A program made the translations under genes and the position numbers. Positions 18,201 through 27,326 of a stretch of 64,000 bases of DNA are shown one piece after another; the first letter of the stretch is position 1; every line of letters begins with the position of its first letter. This stretch comes from CAYRHJ01 sp964424105 (GTDB lineage Bacteria > Planctomycetota > Phycisphaerae > UBA1845). The notes beneath the pieces are model-generated. The model did not search any database, was not told the DNA's origin, and was given only the letters and a program-made list of their open reading frames with translations. The stretch spans positions 62,001 to 126,000 of the forward strand of contig CAYRHJ010000011.1 of the NCBI GenBank assembly GCA_964424105.1. The letters are read 5' to 3'.

Positions 18201-21200
18201 GGATTCGGATGGCGACGGCGTTGCGAATTGTAACGACGGTTGTCCGAGTGATCCGTTAAAGACGTCGGCTGGTGCGTGTGGTTGCGGTGAGGCTGATACG
18301 GATGGCGACGGTGACGGGACGGCCAATTGCAATGACGATTGCCCGGCGGATCCGAACAAGACGGGGCCTGGGGTTTGCGGGTGTGGTGTTTCGGATGTGG
18401 ACAGTGACGGTGACGGGACCCGTGATTGCAACGACGCGTGTCCGGCTGACCCGACCAAGACATCGCCCGGTATCTGCGGTTGCAACACTCCTGATGCCGA
18501 CACGGACGGCGATGGTACGGCGAATTGCATCGACGGATGCCCGAATGACCCCAACAAGCTAACGGCGGGCATTTGTGGTTGCGGCGTCAGTGACGTAGAC
18601 GCCGACGGAGACGGGGTAGCCAACTGTATTGACGGCTGTCCCGTCGATCCCGCGAAAGTGGACGCGGGAATCTGCGGTTGCGGCGTTGCGGACGCCGACG
18701 GCGACGCGGACGGTGTGGCTGATTGCAACGACGGCTGCCCCAATGACCCTGCGAAGACAGGTCCGGGCACGTGCGGTTGCGGTGCGGCAGATACGGATTC
18801 GGACGGCGACGGTGTCGCTGACTGCAATGATTCGTGTCCGAATGATGGGGGCAAGACTGAGCCGGGTGTTTGTGGCTGCGGAATCGCGGACACAGATGCG
18901 GATGGCGACGGAGTCGCAAACTGCCATGATCAGTGTCCCAGTGATCCGAATAAATCGGTACCGGGGACGTGCGGATGCGGACAATCGGATGTTGATTCCG
19001 ACGGCGATGGAACATCCGATTGCAATGACGGATGTCCGGCCGATGACACGAAGACGTCCCCTGGGTTATGCGGTTGCGGTGTGTCGGACGCGGATTCAGA
19101 CGGCGACGGCGCGGCGGATTGCCATGACGGGTGTGTGGGTGATCCGAACAAGATCGATCCTGGCGAGTGTGGTTGTGGTTTCGCTGATACGGATTCGGAC
19201 GCGGACGGAACTGCTAATTGCATTGACGGTTGCCCGAATGACCCCAGCAAGCTGAACCCCGGCATCTGCGGATGCGGAGTATCGGAGGCGGATGCGGATG
19301 GTGACGGCACGTTGGATTGCCATGACGGATGTCCCGCCGATCCGAACAAGATTCATCCGTTGAGCTGCGGATGTGGGGTTTCGGAAGCGGATACGGATGG
19401 CGACGGCACGTTGGATTGCCATGATGGTTGCCCGAATGACGTGAACAAGACTGGTCCGGGCGCGTGTGGTTGCGGTACGCCGGACGTGGATTCGGACGGC
19501 GATGGGGTCGCGAATTGCATCGACGGTTGTCCGGCTGATAGCAACAAGACGTCACCGGGCGTTTGCGGATGCGGCGTCGCGGATACCGATGCGGATAGCG
19601 ATGGGACGGCGAATTGCCACGACGAGTGTCCCCTGGATCCCAACAAGGTCAGCCCAGGCCCTTGCGGGTGCGGCATACCCAACACGGATACGGACGGCGA
19701 CGGTATCGCGGACTGTAATGACGGATGCCCCAATGACGGTACCAAGTCCAATCCGGGCATTTGCGGTTGTGGCGTCACCGATGCGGATTCGGACGGGGAC
19801 GGGACTGCGAACTGCGTCGATGGTTGTCCGAGTGACCCGAACAAGTCAAATCCGGGTGTTTGTGGATGTGGTACAGCCGACACCGATTCGGACAGCGACG
19901 GCGTATTTGACTGCAATGATCAATGCAAGGGTGTGCCCGATGTGGACAGTGATGGCGACGGCACGCTGGATTGTCTGGAAGATTGTCCCAACGATCCGAA
20001 CAAGACTGACCCGGGTGTTTGCGGGTGTGGTGTTTCCGATGTGGATAGCGACGGGGATGGGACGGCCAATTGTCATGATGCCTGTCCCAATGATGCGAAT
20101 AAAACGGCGGCGGGGCAGTGTGGATGCGGCGCCCCCGATGTGGACAGTGACGGTGATGGGACTGCTGATTGTAATGACGGCTGTTCCAGCGACCCGAACA
20201 AGACGGAACCAGGCATATGCGATTGCGGTACGCCAGACATCGATAGCGACGGGGATTGGACGTTTGACTGCCATGACGGATGCCCGAACGACCCGAACAA
20301 GACCGAAGCCGGGGACTGTGGGTGTGGCGTATCCGACATTGATACGGATGCAGACGGCACGGCGGATTGTCAGGACGGATGTCCGACCGATCCCAACAAG
20401 AGCGCGCCGGGCATTTGCGGTTGTGGCCAGCCGGATGCGGATGGCGACAATGACGGCGTTTTGAATTGCAATGATGGTTGCCCCGTTGATCCCAACAAAT
20501 CGGCGCCAGGCCAGTGTGGATGTGGCGTGCCGGATGCGGATTCGGACGGCGATGGGACATTGAACTGTAATGATGGATGTCCAAATGATGCGAACAAGAT
20601 CAGTCCGGGAATATGCGGATGCGGCGTTGCAGACCAGGACGCGGATGCGGATGGGACGTTTGACTGCAATGATGGATGTCCGAACGATCCGAACAAGACG
20701 GACGGGGGCGTATGCGGCTGCGGCGTAGCGGAAACGGATTCGGACGGCGACGAATTGCCGGATTGCAATGATCAATGCCCGAACGACGCGAACAAGTTTT
20801 CGCCGGGTATCTGTGGTTGCGGCGTAGCAGATACGGACAGTGACGGCGACGGGACGGCAGATTGCATCGACGCCTGTCCGGTGGACCCCAATAAGATTCA
20901 GCCGGGAACTTGCGGTTGCGGTTCGGCGGACACCGACACCGATGGCGATGGGACGGCGGATTGCAACGATCTTTGTCCGTCGGATCCCAACAAAACCGCG
21001 CCCGGTTCGTGCGGTTGTGGCCAGCCGGACACCGATAGCGATGGCGATGGGACGGCCAATTGTAACGATCTATGTCCTGGCGATCCGAACAAGACCAGCC
21101 CCGGCGCATGCGGGTGTCATGTTGGTGATGTGGATTCCGATGGGGACGGCGTGTTGGATTGTCACGATGGCTGTCCCGCCGATCCGAACAAAACGGCCCC

Positions 21201-24200
21201 GGGTGTTTGTGGTTGCGGCATCGCTGACGTTGACGGCGACGGTGATGGGACATTGGACTGCAACGACGGTTGTCCGAGCGACCCGAGCAAGACATCAGCC
21301 GGGATGTGTGGATGCGGGGTGCCTGACACGGATACTGATAATGATGGAACGCCTGACTGTGACGACGGCTGCCCGGGCGATCCCAATAAGACGGCTGTGG
21401 GGATATGCGGCTGCGGCGTGCTTGATCTTGATTCGGACGGCGACGGTGTCGCGAACTGCAATGACGGATGTCCGAACGATCCCGACAAGACGTCGCCAGG
21501 TGTTTGCGGTTGTGGCCTATCCGATGGAGATTCGGACGGTGACGGTACGCCGAACTGCCACGATGGATGTCCGGGCGATCCCGATAAGACGGCTGCGGGG
21601 ATATGCGGTTGCGGCGTGGATGACACGGATAGTGACGGCGACGGGACTGCTGATTGCAATGACGGATGTCCCAATAATCCGAATAAGACGGCTGCGGGGA
21701 TTTGTGGTTGCAGTGTGTCTGACGCCGACAGTGACGGCGATGGTACGCCGGATTGTCACGACAACTGCCCGACCGACCCGCTGAAAATCAATCCGGGTAT
21801 TTGCGGTTGTGGACAGTCGGACGCGGACAGCGACGGAGATGGAACGCCGAATTGCCAGGACAACTGCCCGTCTGATCCGAACAAGACGTCGCCAGGCCTA
21901 TGTGGTTGTGGTGTGGCTGACGTCGATTTAGACGGGGACGGTACTTTCGATTGTAACGACGGCTGTCCCGCCGATCCCAGCAAGACGCACGCTGGGGTTT
22001 GTGGCTGCGGTGTTTCGGATGTGGACAGTGACAGTGATGGTACGCCTGATTGCAGCGATCAATGTCCGAATGATCCCGGCAAGATTCAACCCGCCGACTG
22101 CGGCTGTGGCCTAGCCGATACCGACAGCGACGGCGACGGGGTTGCGGATTGCCTTGACGGCTGTCCGGGTGACCCAAACAAGACTACGGGCGGAGTCTGT
22201 GGCTGTGGCGTGTCCGATGTCGACAGCGACGGCGACGGGACTGCGGATTGCAATGACGGGTGTCCGGCGGATCCGACCAAGTCGTCGCCGGGGAATTGCG
22301 GCTGCGGGACGCCTGACGCGGATTCAGATGGCGACGGCACTTTCGACTGCAATGACGGTTGTCCGACGGATCCGAACAAGATCGCGCCGGGTATTTGCGG
22401 TTGCGGCGTCGCAGATATCGATTCAGACGTTGATGGTGTGTTTGACTGCAATGACGGCTGCCCGGCGGACCCAAGCAAGATCGTTCCGGGGATTTGTGGC
22501 TGCGGTGTGAACGACGTTGATTCCGACGGTGACGGCGCGTTTGATTGCAATGATGGATGTCCCACCGATCCGAACAAGACTGGGCCGGGCGCGTGCGGTT
22601 GCGGTATTTCAGATGTGGACACGGATGGTGACGGCGTTCGCGATTGCAACGATCAATGTCCGAACGACCCGAGCAAGGTCGTGGCGGGCACGTGTGGCTG
22701 CGGCATACCCGATGTGGATACAGACGGTGACGGCGAGCTGGATTGCGTGGATGGCTGTCCAGCCGATCCCGACAAGTCGAACCCGGGCATTTGCGGTTGC
22801 GGAGTGGCCGACACGGATTCCGATCTCGACGGCGTGGCTGATTGCGATGACCTGTGTGCCAACGAGCCTGACGTGGATTCAGACGGTGACGGCGTATTGA
22901 ATTGTTTGGACGAGTGCCCGAGCGACCCGAACAAGGTGTTCGCCGATGTCTGCGGGTGCGGCGTCGCGGATGTCGATACCGACGGTGACGGAACGTTCGA
23001 TTGCAACGATGGATGCCCCACCGATCCCAACAAGACGTTGGCCGGCGAATGTGGATGCGGTAGTGCAGATACGGATTCCGACGGCGATGGATCGGCGGAC
23101 TGCAACGACCTGTGCCCGACAGATCCCAACAAATCTGAACCAGGCAGTTGTGGGTGTGGAAACGCAGACAGCGACAGTGACGGCGACGGAACCTTGGATT
23201 GCAATGATGGGTGTCCGAATGATCCTGCCAAGACGATGCCGGGCGCCTGCGGCTGCGGAACAGCCGATATCGACAGTGATGGCGACGGAACCCTGGACTG
23301 CAATGACGGGTGTCCCAGCGATCCTGGTAAAACGATTCCGGGCATTTGCGGCTGCGGAACAGCCGATATCGACAGTGACGGCGACGGAACGCTGGACTGC
23401 AATGACCAGTGTCCCGCCGACCCGTTGAAGTCCGCGCCCGGTGTATGCGGCTGTGGGATTGCAGACGTGGATAGTGACGGGGACGGCACGATGGACTGCA
23501 ATGACGGCTGCCCGTCAGATCCCAACAAGACTGGTCCCGGCGACTGCGGATGCGGCGTATCGGACGTTGATTCCGACGGCGACGGATTGTCCGATTGTCA
23601 CGACGGCTGCCCGAACGACCCCAACAAGATTGCCGGGGGCGTATGCGGCTGTGGCATTGCTGACACCGACACTGACGGCGACGGCGTGGCTGACTGCACT
23701 GACCTGTGCCCCAACGATCCCAACAAGTCGTTGCCCGGGACATGCGGTTGTGGCCTGTCCGACATTGATTCCGATGGCGATGGCACGTCGGACTGCAATG
23801 ACGGGTGTCCGAACGACCCCGTAAAGGTCAATGCCGGAGTTTGCGGATGCGGCGTGGCCGATACCGATAGCGACGGTGACGGATCGTTTGATTGCCACGA
23901 TGGGTGTCCCGCCGATCCCAACAAGTCCAACGCCGGCGTGTGCGGGTGCGGCATCGCCGATACCGATAGCGACGGAGATGGCGTGCCCGATTGCAATGAC
24001 GGCTGCCCAACGGATCCCGCGAAATCGTCACCGGGCGCGTGCGGGTGCGGGCAAGTTGACACCGATACCGATGGCGATGGAACCCCAGACTGTCACGATG
24101 GCTGCCCTGCTGATCCCAATAAAACGGCCGCGGGATTATGCGGCTGTGGTGCGGCCGACACGGATGGGGATGGCGACGGAACGCCCAATTGCAACGATGG

Positions 24201-25599
24201 GTGCCCTGCCGATCCGAACAAGACCAGTCCCGGGGCATGTGGCTGCGGCGTCAGCGAGACGGATGGCGACGGCGATGGGACGCCCAATTGCATTGACGGG
24301 TGTCCTGCTGATCCCAATAAGGTGGCCGCCGGGGTGTGCGGCTGCGGCGTTTCAGATGACGACAGTGACGGTGACGGCACGCCCGACTGCAACGATGGCT
24401 GCCCAGCCGATCCAAACAAGATTAGCGCCGGCGTATGCGGCTGCGGCGTAGCTGACGTGGATTCGGACGGCGACGGAACGTTCGACTGCATGGACGCCTG
24501 CCCAGCCGACCCCAACAAATCAAGCCCCGGCGTCTGCGGTTGTGGCGTTGTCGACGACGATTCTGATGGCGATGGAACGCCCGACTGTATTGACGCGTGC
24601 CCGGCTGACCCGAACAAGACGGCGCCAGGCGCATGCGGGTGCGGCGCCGCCGATACGGATTCCGACGGTGACGGCACTGCCGACTGCAACGACGGGTGTC
24701 CCATTGATCCCGACAAAACAACACCGGGAGACTGCGGATGCGGAATCGCCGACGCGGACATGGATGGCGACGGCACCGCCGACTGCAACGACGGATGTCC
24801 GAACGATCCCAACAAAACGTCGCCGGGTGACTGCGGATGCGGGATCGCCGACACCGATACGGACGCCGACGGAACCGCCGACTGCAAGGATGGATGTCCC
24901 GACGACGCCGACAAGATCGAGCCGGGTATTTGCGGATGCGGTCAAGCCGACGAAGACAACGACAACGACGGGACGTTAAACTGCAATGACACTTGTTCCG
25001 ACGATCCCAACAAGATCGAGCCTGGCATTTGCGGTTGCGGCGTCGCGGACATCGACAGCGACGGTGACGGAACCGTTGATTGCCACGATTCGTGCCCTGA
25101 CGATCCCATCAAGGTTATTCCGGGCGCGTGCGGATGTGGCGTTGCAGACACAGACACAGACGGTGACGGCTTGGCTGACTGCCGCGATGCATGTCCCAAT
25201 GATCCCGACAAATTTGTTCCAGCGACATGCGGCTGCGGCGCGGCGGAGACGGACGCTGACAACGACGGTCGACCCGACTGCATCGATCTGTGTCCTGATT
25301 CCGGCTTCAAGTACCTGCCCGGTGCGTGCAGTTGTGCAGCCACGGATCAGGACAGCGACGATGACGGCGTGGCCGACTGCATCGATCAATGCCCGACCGA
25401 TCCGAACAAGATCGTCCCGGGCCATTGCGGATGCGACGTGGAGGAGGGCCTGACGCCCCTGGGCGACATTACCTGCCACGGCGTCATTTCCATCCCCACG
25501 GTCACACAGTGGGGTCAGTTCGCGTTGTCTGTTATGCTGTTAACCGGCTTGACCATTAAGTTCGGCCGCCGGCGGCAGGAGAGTTCGATAGAATCCTGA
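15283..25599 (+). CDS. Giant secreted TSP3-like repeat protein with DUF4114 head and IPTL-CTERM tail
   Basis: Surface or secreted protein of 3438 aa. GGAGGGG precedes the ATG and the N-terminus is a signal peptide ending VVVPAHA. Residues about 100-210 form a DUF4114-like domain (GWERGGTIHQLFSVSGSGF; IIGFEDTSGGGDRDYNDLVV). Then come about 90 tandem units of 33 residues, consensus CGCGVADTDSDGDGTADCxD then GCPNDPNKTxPGx. They are Asp-rich like thrombospondin type 3 calcium-binding repeats, each with four Cys. Two insertions interrupt them: an Asp tract plus CGNGLCEP...DCLSCPSDC module (about residues 300-385) and a GCTPGFWRNHFQHW module (about 520-630). The end is ISIPTVTQWGQFALSVMLLT followed by GLTIKFGRRRQ, an IPTL-CTERM sorting tail. 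It probably forms a long rigid calcium-stabilised fibre; this is inference. Confidence 0.92.
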   Translation: MGREAAVARLFLGILSTLFAGLGVVVPAHAGTTPLGSSSEPNILEILNTLYTNGEVFTRVEDFGDSGPGSERLPLELLHFTPANRTDQTWTDGIVRVNARARYAGFGQKLGWERGGTIHQLFSVSGSGFNVTGSVQDLDLTGGDFHWIDEVNNGAHVWSSDVSANSDGLDHMVTFVITGGAQVGSTWIIGFEDTSGGGDRDYNDLVVEIVINDCPFDPNKDGPGICGCGIPDTDTDGDETADCLDLCPNDPTKTVPGECDCGTPDVDSDADGVANCNDGCPFDPDKLEPGACGCGVPDSNGDDDDDDDDDEDCDPDGPSCGNGLCEPFDGEDCLSCPSDCRGKQTGPPWTRYCCGDGDGQNPVGCDDDRCNQKGYDCTSDCQPDCGDGCPDDPNKVAPGVCGCGTPDTDSDGDGTPDCVDGCPNDVLKTEPGLCGCGQSDADGDSDGTANCLDGCPNDPNKSSAGQCGCGTPDTDTDGDGTANCVDGCPDDPAKTAPGQCGCGSPDTNSDDGGTGDGDEGCTPGFWRNHFQHWPAAYQSEQDFDAVFGVAAFSPDRTLGETIWLGGGGVNALARHATAALLNASHSGIEYEFTVGQVIGMVQAALAPGGNVEGTKDQFNAANEAGCSLDAADCEDLCPTDSDKTSPGQCGCGVADTDSDGDGVADCVDGCPADGGKSEPGDCGCGAPDTDSDGDGTSDCLDGCPSDPNKIDAGVCGCGQPDIDGDGDGTLNCLDGCPADPDKTSAGDCGCGNDDTDGDGDGVADCNDDCPADPAKTSAGVCGCGESDTDSDGDGTADCDDDCPNDAAKSSPGACGCGVADTDSDGDGTANCHDGCPNDANKTNGGVCGCGVADTDTDSDGTPNCVDGCPADPNKQDGGICGCGVSDVDSDNDGVADCNDQCDGQPDVDSDGDGLLDCDDECPNDANKAIPGVCGCGVADTDSDGDGTADCDDACPNDPNKTSGDVCGCGVADTDSDGDGVANCNDGCPSDPLKTSAGACGCGEADTDGDGDGTANCNDDCPADPNKTGPGVCGCGVSDVDSDGDGTRDCNDACPADPTKTSPGICGCNTPDADTDGDGTANCIDGCPNDPNKLTAGICGCGVSDVDADGDGVANCIDGCPVDPAKVDAGICGCGVADADGDADGVADCNDGCPNDPAKTGPGTCGCGAADTDSDGDGVADCNDSCPNDGGKTEPGVCGCGIADTDADGDGVANCHDQCPSDPNKSVPGTCGCGQSDVDSDGDGTSDCNDGCPADDTKTSPGLCGCGVSDADSDGDGAADCHDGCVGDPNKIDPGECGCGFADTDSDADGTANCIDGCPNDPSKLNPGICGCGVSEADADGDGTLDCHDGCPADPNKIHPLSCGCGVSEADTDGDGTLDCHDGCPNDVNKTGPGACGCGTPDVDSDGDGVANCIDGCPADSNKTSPGVCGCGVADTDADSDGTANCHDECPLDPNKVSPGPCGCGIPNTDTDGDGIADCNDGCPNDGTKSNPGICGCGVTDADSDGDGTANCVDGCPSDPNKSNPGVCGCGTADTDSDSDGVFDCNDQCKGVPDVDSDGDGTLDCLEDCPNDPNKTDPGVCGCGVSDVDSDGDGTANCHDACPNDANKTAAGQCGCGAPDVDSDGDGTADCNDGCSSDPNKTEPGICDCGTPDIDSDGDWTFDCHDGCPNDPNKTEAGDCGCGVSDIDTDADGTADCQDGCPTDPNKSAPGICGCGQPDADGDNDGVLNCNDGCPVDPNKSAPGQCGCGVPDADSDGDGTLNCNDGCPNDANKISPGICGCGVADQDADADGTFDCNDGCPNDPNKTDGGVCGCGVAETDSDGDELPDCNDQCPNDANKFSPGICGCGVADTDSDGDGTADCIDACPVDPNKIQPGTCGCGSADTDTDGDGTADCNDLCPSDPNKTAPGSCGCGQPDTDSDGDGTANCNDLCPGDPNKTSPGACGCHVGDVDSDGDGVLDCHDGCPADPNKTAPGVCGCGIADVDGDGDGTLDCNDGCPSDPSKTSAGMCGCGVPDTDTDNDGTPDCDDGCPGDPNKTAVGICGCGVLDLDSDGDGVANCNDGCPNDPDKTSPGVCGCGLSDGDSDGDGTPNCHDGCPGDPDKTAAGICGCGVDDTDSDGDGTADCNDGCPNNPNKTAAGICGCSVSDADSDGDGTPDCHDNCPTDPLKINPGICGCGQSDADSDGDGTPNCQDNCPSDPNKTSPGLCGCGVADVDLDGDGTFDCNDGCPADPSKTHAGVCGCGVSDVDSDSDGTPDCSDQCPNDPGKIQPADCGCGLADTDSDGDGVADCLDGCPGDPNKTTGGVCGCGVSDVDSDGDGTADCNDGCPADPTKSSPGNCGCGTPDADSDGDGTFDCNDGCPTDPNKIAPGICGCGVADIDSDVDGVFDCNDGCPADPSKIVPGICGCGVNDVDSDGDGAFDCNDGCPTDPNKTGPGACGCGISDVDTDGDGVRDCNDQCPNDPSKVVAGTCGCGIPDVDTDGDGELDCVDGCPADPDKSNPGICGCGVADTDSDLDGVADCDDLCANEPDVDSDGDGVLNCLDECPSDPNKVFADVCGCGVADVDTDGDGTFDCNDGCPTDPNKTLAGECGCGSADTDSDGDGSADCNDLCPTDPNKSEPGSCGCGNADSDSDGDGTLDCNDGCPNDPAKTMPGACGCGTADIDSDGDGTLDCNDGCPSDPGKTIPGICGCGTADIDSDGDGTLDCNDQCPADPLKSAPGVCGCGIADVDSDGDGTMDCNDGCPSDPNKTGPGDCGCGVSDVDSDGDGLSDCHDGCPNDPNKIAGGVCGCGIADTDTDGDGVADCTDLCPNDPNKSLPGTCGCGLSDIDSDGDGTSDCNDGCPNDPVKVNAGVCGCGVADTDSDGDGSFDCHDGCPADPNKSNAGVCGCGIADTDSDGDGVPDCNDGCPTDPAKSSPGACGCGQVDTDTDGDGTPDCHDGCPADPNKTAAGLCGCGAADTDGDGDGTPNCNDGCPADPNKTSPGACGCGVSETDGDGDGTPNCIDGCPADPNKVAAGVCGCGVSDDDSDGDGTPDCNDGCPADPNKISAGVCGCGVADVDSDGDGTFDCMDACPADPNKSSPGVCGCGVVDDDSDGDGTPDCIDACPADPNKTAPGACGCGAADTDSDGDGTADCNDGCPIDPDKTTPGDCGCGIADADMDGDGTADCNDGCPNDPNKTSPGDCGCGIADTDTDADGTADCKDGCPDDADKIEPGICGCGQADEDNDNDGTLNCNDTCSDDPNKIEPGICGCGVADIDSDGDGTVDCHDSCPDDPIKVIPGACGCGVADTDTDGDGLADCRDACPNDPDKFVPATCGCGAAETDADNDGRPDCIDLCPDSGFKYLPGACSCAATDQDSDDDGVADCIDQCPTDPNKIVPGHCGCDVEEGLTPLGDITCHGVISIPTVTQWGQFALSVMLLTGLTIKFGRRRQESSIES
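15921..25440 (+). repeat. Coding tandem repeat array, period about 99 bp
   Basis: About 90 copies of a 99-bp unit lie inside the giant gene, broken by the two module insertions near 16200-16430 and 16840-17190. Synonymous variation between copies is heavy while the protein consensus is held, so the array is old and selected at protein level. Three units are shortened, reading PDVDSDGDG directly after a lone Cys segment (near 17980, 19920 and 22850). Long antisense ORFs across the array are by-products of the repeat. Confidence 0.93.
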
Positions 25600-25717
25600 T
25601 TGATTTCGATCATTGTACCATCTGGCGCAGGCCATGACCGCGCTGGGCGAATTGCATTCGTTGTCGTTCTAATTGAATTCCAAAGCCGTCGCGACGCGGA
25701 CGAACCAAACCGTTCGT

Positions 25718-26809
25718 TCATTCCTGCAACGAGGCGATGGCGTCGTGGATGTACGCTTCGGGAACATGCTCGGTGGACGTTTGACCGATCCGATCCAGCA
25801 GCACGAAGCGCGTCTTGCCCGCGCGGGACTTCTTGTCGCGCTCCATACACTGCCAGACCTCGTCGGCATCGATCGGCTCAGTGAAACGAATGGGAAGATT
25901 GAACTGTTCGATCAGGCGGATGATGCGCTTGGATTGTTCGACATCTAACCTCCCTGCCGCCACCGACATTCGACACGCAGCCACCATTCCCAGTGCGATG
26001 CATTCACCGTGCCGCCATTCATAATCGCGCGTCGATTCAATGGCGTGACCGATGGTGTGGCCAAAGTTGAGCATCTCCCGAATGCCGATTTCCTCGCGCT
26101 CGTCGCGAGCGACGATGTCCGCCTTGATGGCGACGTTTCGGTCGATCAGCTCCACGAGTACGGCATCGTCGCGCGAGAGAATGCGTTCGGCGTTGTCCAC
26201 GTGCCATGCGAGAAACGCTTCCGAGGCAATCGCAGCGTGCTTGATCGATTCCGCAAGTCCCGCGCGGAAATCCCTATCGGATAATGTCGATAGGCAATTG
26301 GGATCGATCAGCACGATCTTGGGGTGATGAAACGCCCCGATGAGATTCTTGCCCGTCGGATGATTCAGCCCGGCCTTGCCCCCGATGGCCGCGTCGATGT
26401 CCGCCTCCAACGTCGTCGGGCAATAGACGCTGGCCACCCCACGCATCCATGTCGCAGCCACGAAGCCCACCACATCCGTCACCACCCCGCCACCGACGGC
26501 TACGACAAAACCGTCCCTGCCAACTTGATTCTGTGCCAACTTGTCATATAGATACAGCGCCGTCGCCGGTGATTTACTGCCCTCGCCTGCGGGCAAGGCC
26601 ACGGCTTCGCATTTGAAATCGCCATGAATCAATGAATCGATCACCCGCTGGGCATGAAGCTCCCGTACATTGTGATCGGTCACCACCAGTCCTCGGCGAT
26701 GCAGCCCAGATTGCTCGATGTGCCCCGCTACCTGTGCCAGCACACCACATCCGACGGCCACTTGCGTTCGCCCGTGCTGCCATTGGAGTTCCTTCAAAAT
26801 TGAAAGCAT
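25718..26809 (-). CDS. aroB: 3-dehydroquinate synthase AroB
   Basis: Converts DAHP to 3-dehydroquinate, the second step of the shikimate pathway, using NAD and a divalent metal. The protein has 363 aa, normal for the family. Motifs seen are GEGSKS, VVAVGGGVVTDVVGFVAATW then MRG, PTTLEADIDAAIGGKAGLN then HPTGKNLIGAFHHP, the metal ligands in GLAESIKHA and LNFGHTIGHAIE, and WRHGECIALGMVAA. The usual PTTLLAQVD reads PTTLEADID here, a small departure. It converges on the giant repeat gene. No other aro genes are adjacent. Confidence 0.95.
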   Translation of the reverse strand: MLSILKELQWQHGRTQVAVGCGVLAQVAGHIEQSGLHRRGLVVTDHNVRELHAQRVIDSLIHGDFKCEAVALPAGEGSKSPATALYLYDKLAQNQVGRDGFVVAVGGGVVTDVVGFVAATWMRGVASVYCPTTLEADIDAAIGGKAGLNHPTGKNLIGAFHHPKIVLIDPNCLSTLSDRDFRAGLAESIKHAAIASEAFLAWHVDNAERILSRDDAVLVELIDRNVAIKADIVARDEREEIGIREMLNFGHTIGHAIESTRDYEWRHGECIALGMVAACRMSVAAGRLDVEQSKRIIRLIEQFNLPIRFTEPIDADEVWQCMERDKKSRAGKTRFVLLDRIGQTSTEHVPEAYIHDAIASLQE

Positions 26810-27326
26810 GCCTGATCCGCCCCCGGAGATGGTATACGCGATGGACCGTTCCGACCCTGCCGAAGTCTACCCGTTCCGGGCGCAAATGGCGATTATTGGG
26901 GTTTCTTAATAAATTGTGTGATCCGAAAAGTGCAGGTGCAACCCACGTTTAACGAGCTGTCGTTTACAGATATCACAGGGCGGCAGTCAACCAGGCTGAC
27001 AAATGTCGGATTTTGTTAAATACGCAAACTTTGTCACTCAATTGACGGTTTGGGGCATGGCAGTTTCCATTCTGCTCAATTATAATGACGTATCTGGAAA
27101 GTGCTTATCAACGAGCAAGCAGAAGCGATTTTATGGGACCGCTGTGAATTGAGCAACCCGTATAGCCGTTGGAATGGACGCGTTGAGTCATGACGGCGTT
27201 GGCAATGGGCCTGTGAATTTTTTTTGGTCGGACCGCAGGTAAGTCGAGTTCAAACCTTAAGATACGTGCGTTGCGGTTTCTCAACCGATTGACGAAATCC
27301 GCATACAACGTTAATATCACCCCACG
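26810..27326. other. Divergent intergenic region, 517 bases
   Basis: AT-richer than its surroundings, between aroB (leftward) and folC (rightward). A TATAAT hexamer occurs at 27081-27086, but I see no matching -35 at 17 bases. No gene or strong hairpin is supported. Confidence 0.4.

Noticed and set aside
15921..25440. CRISPR-like regular repetition
   Set aside because: Units are contiguous, coding and diverged, with no unique spacers and no cas genes.
15885..25479. Many long antisense and alternate-frame ORFs across the giant repeat gene (e.g. 17775-18893 minus, PSPSLSVSATPQPQTP-type)
   Set aside because: They arise because a 99-bp unit, divisible by three, is open in several frames. They have no starts with ribosome sites and only mirror the repeat.
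27042..27086. TTGACG and TATAAT as a promoter for folC
   Set aside because: The spacing is about 33 bases, too long for a sigma-70 promoter.
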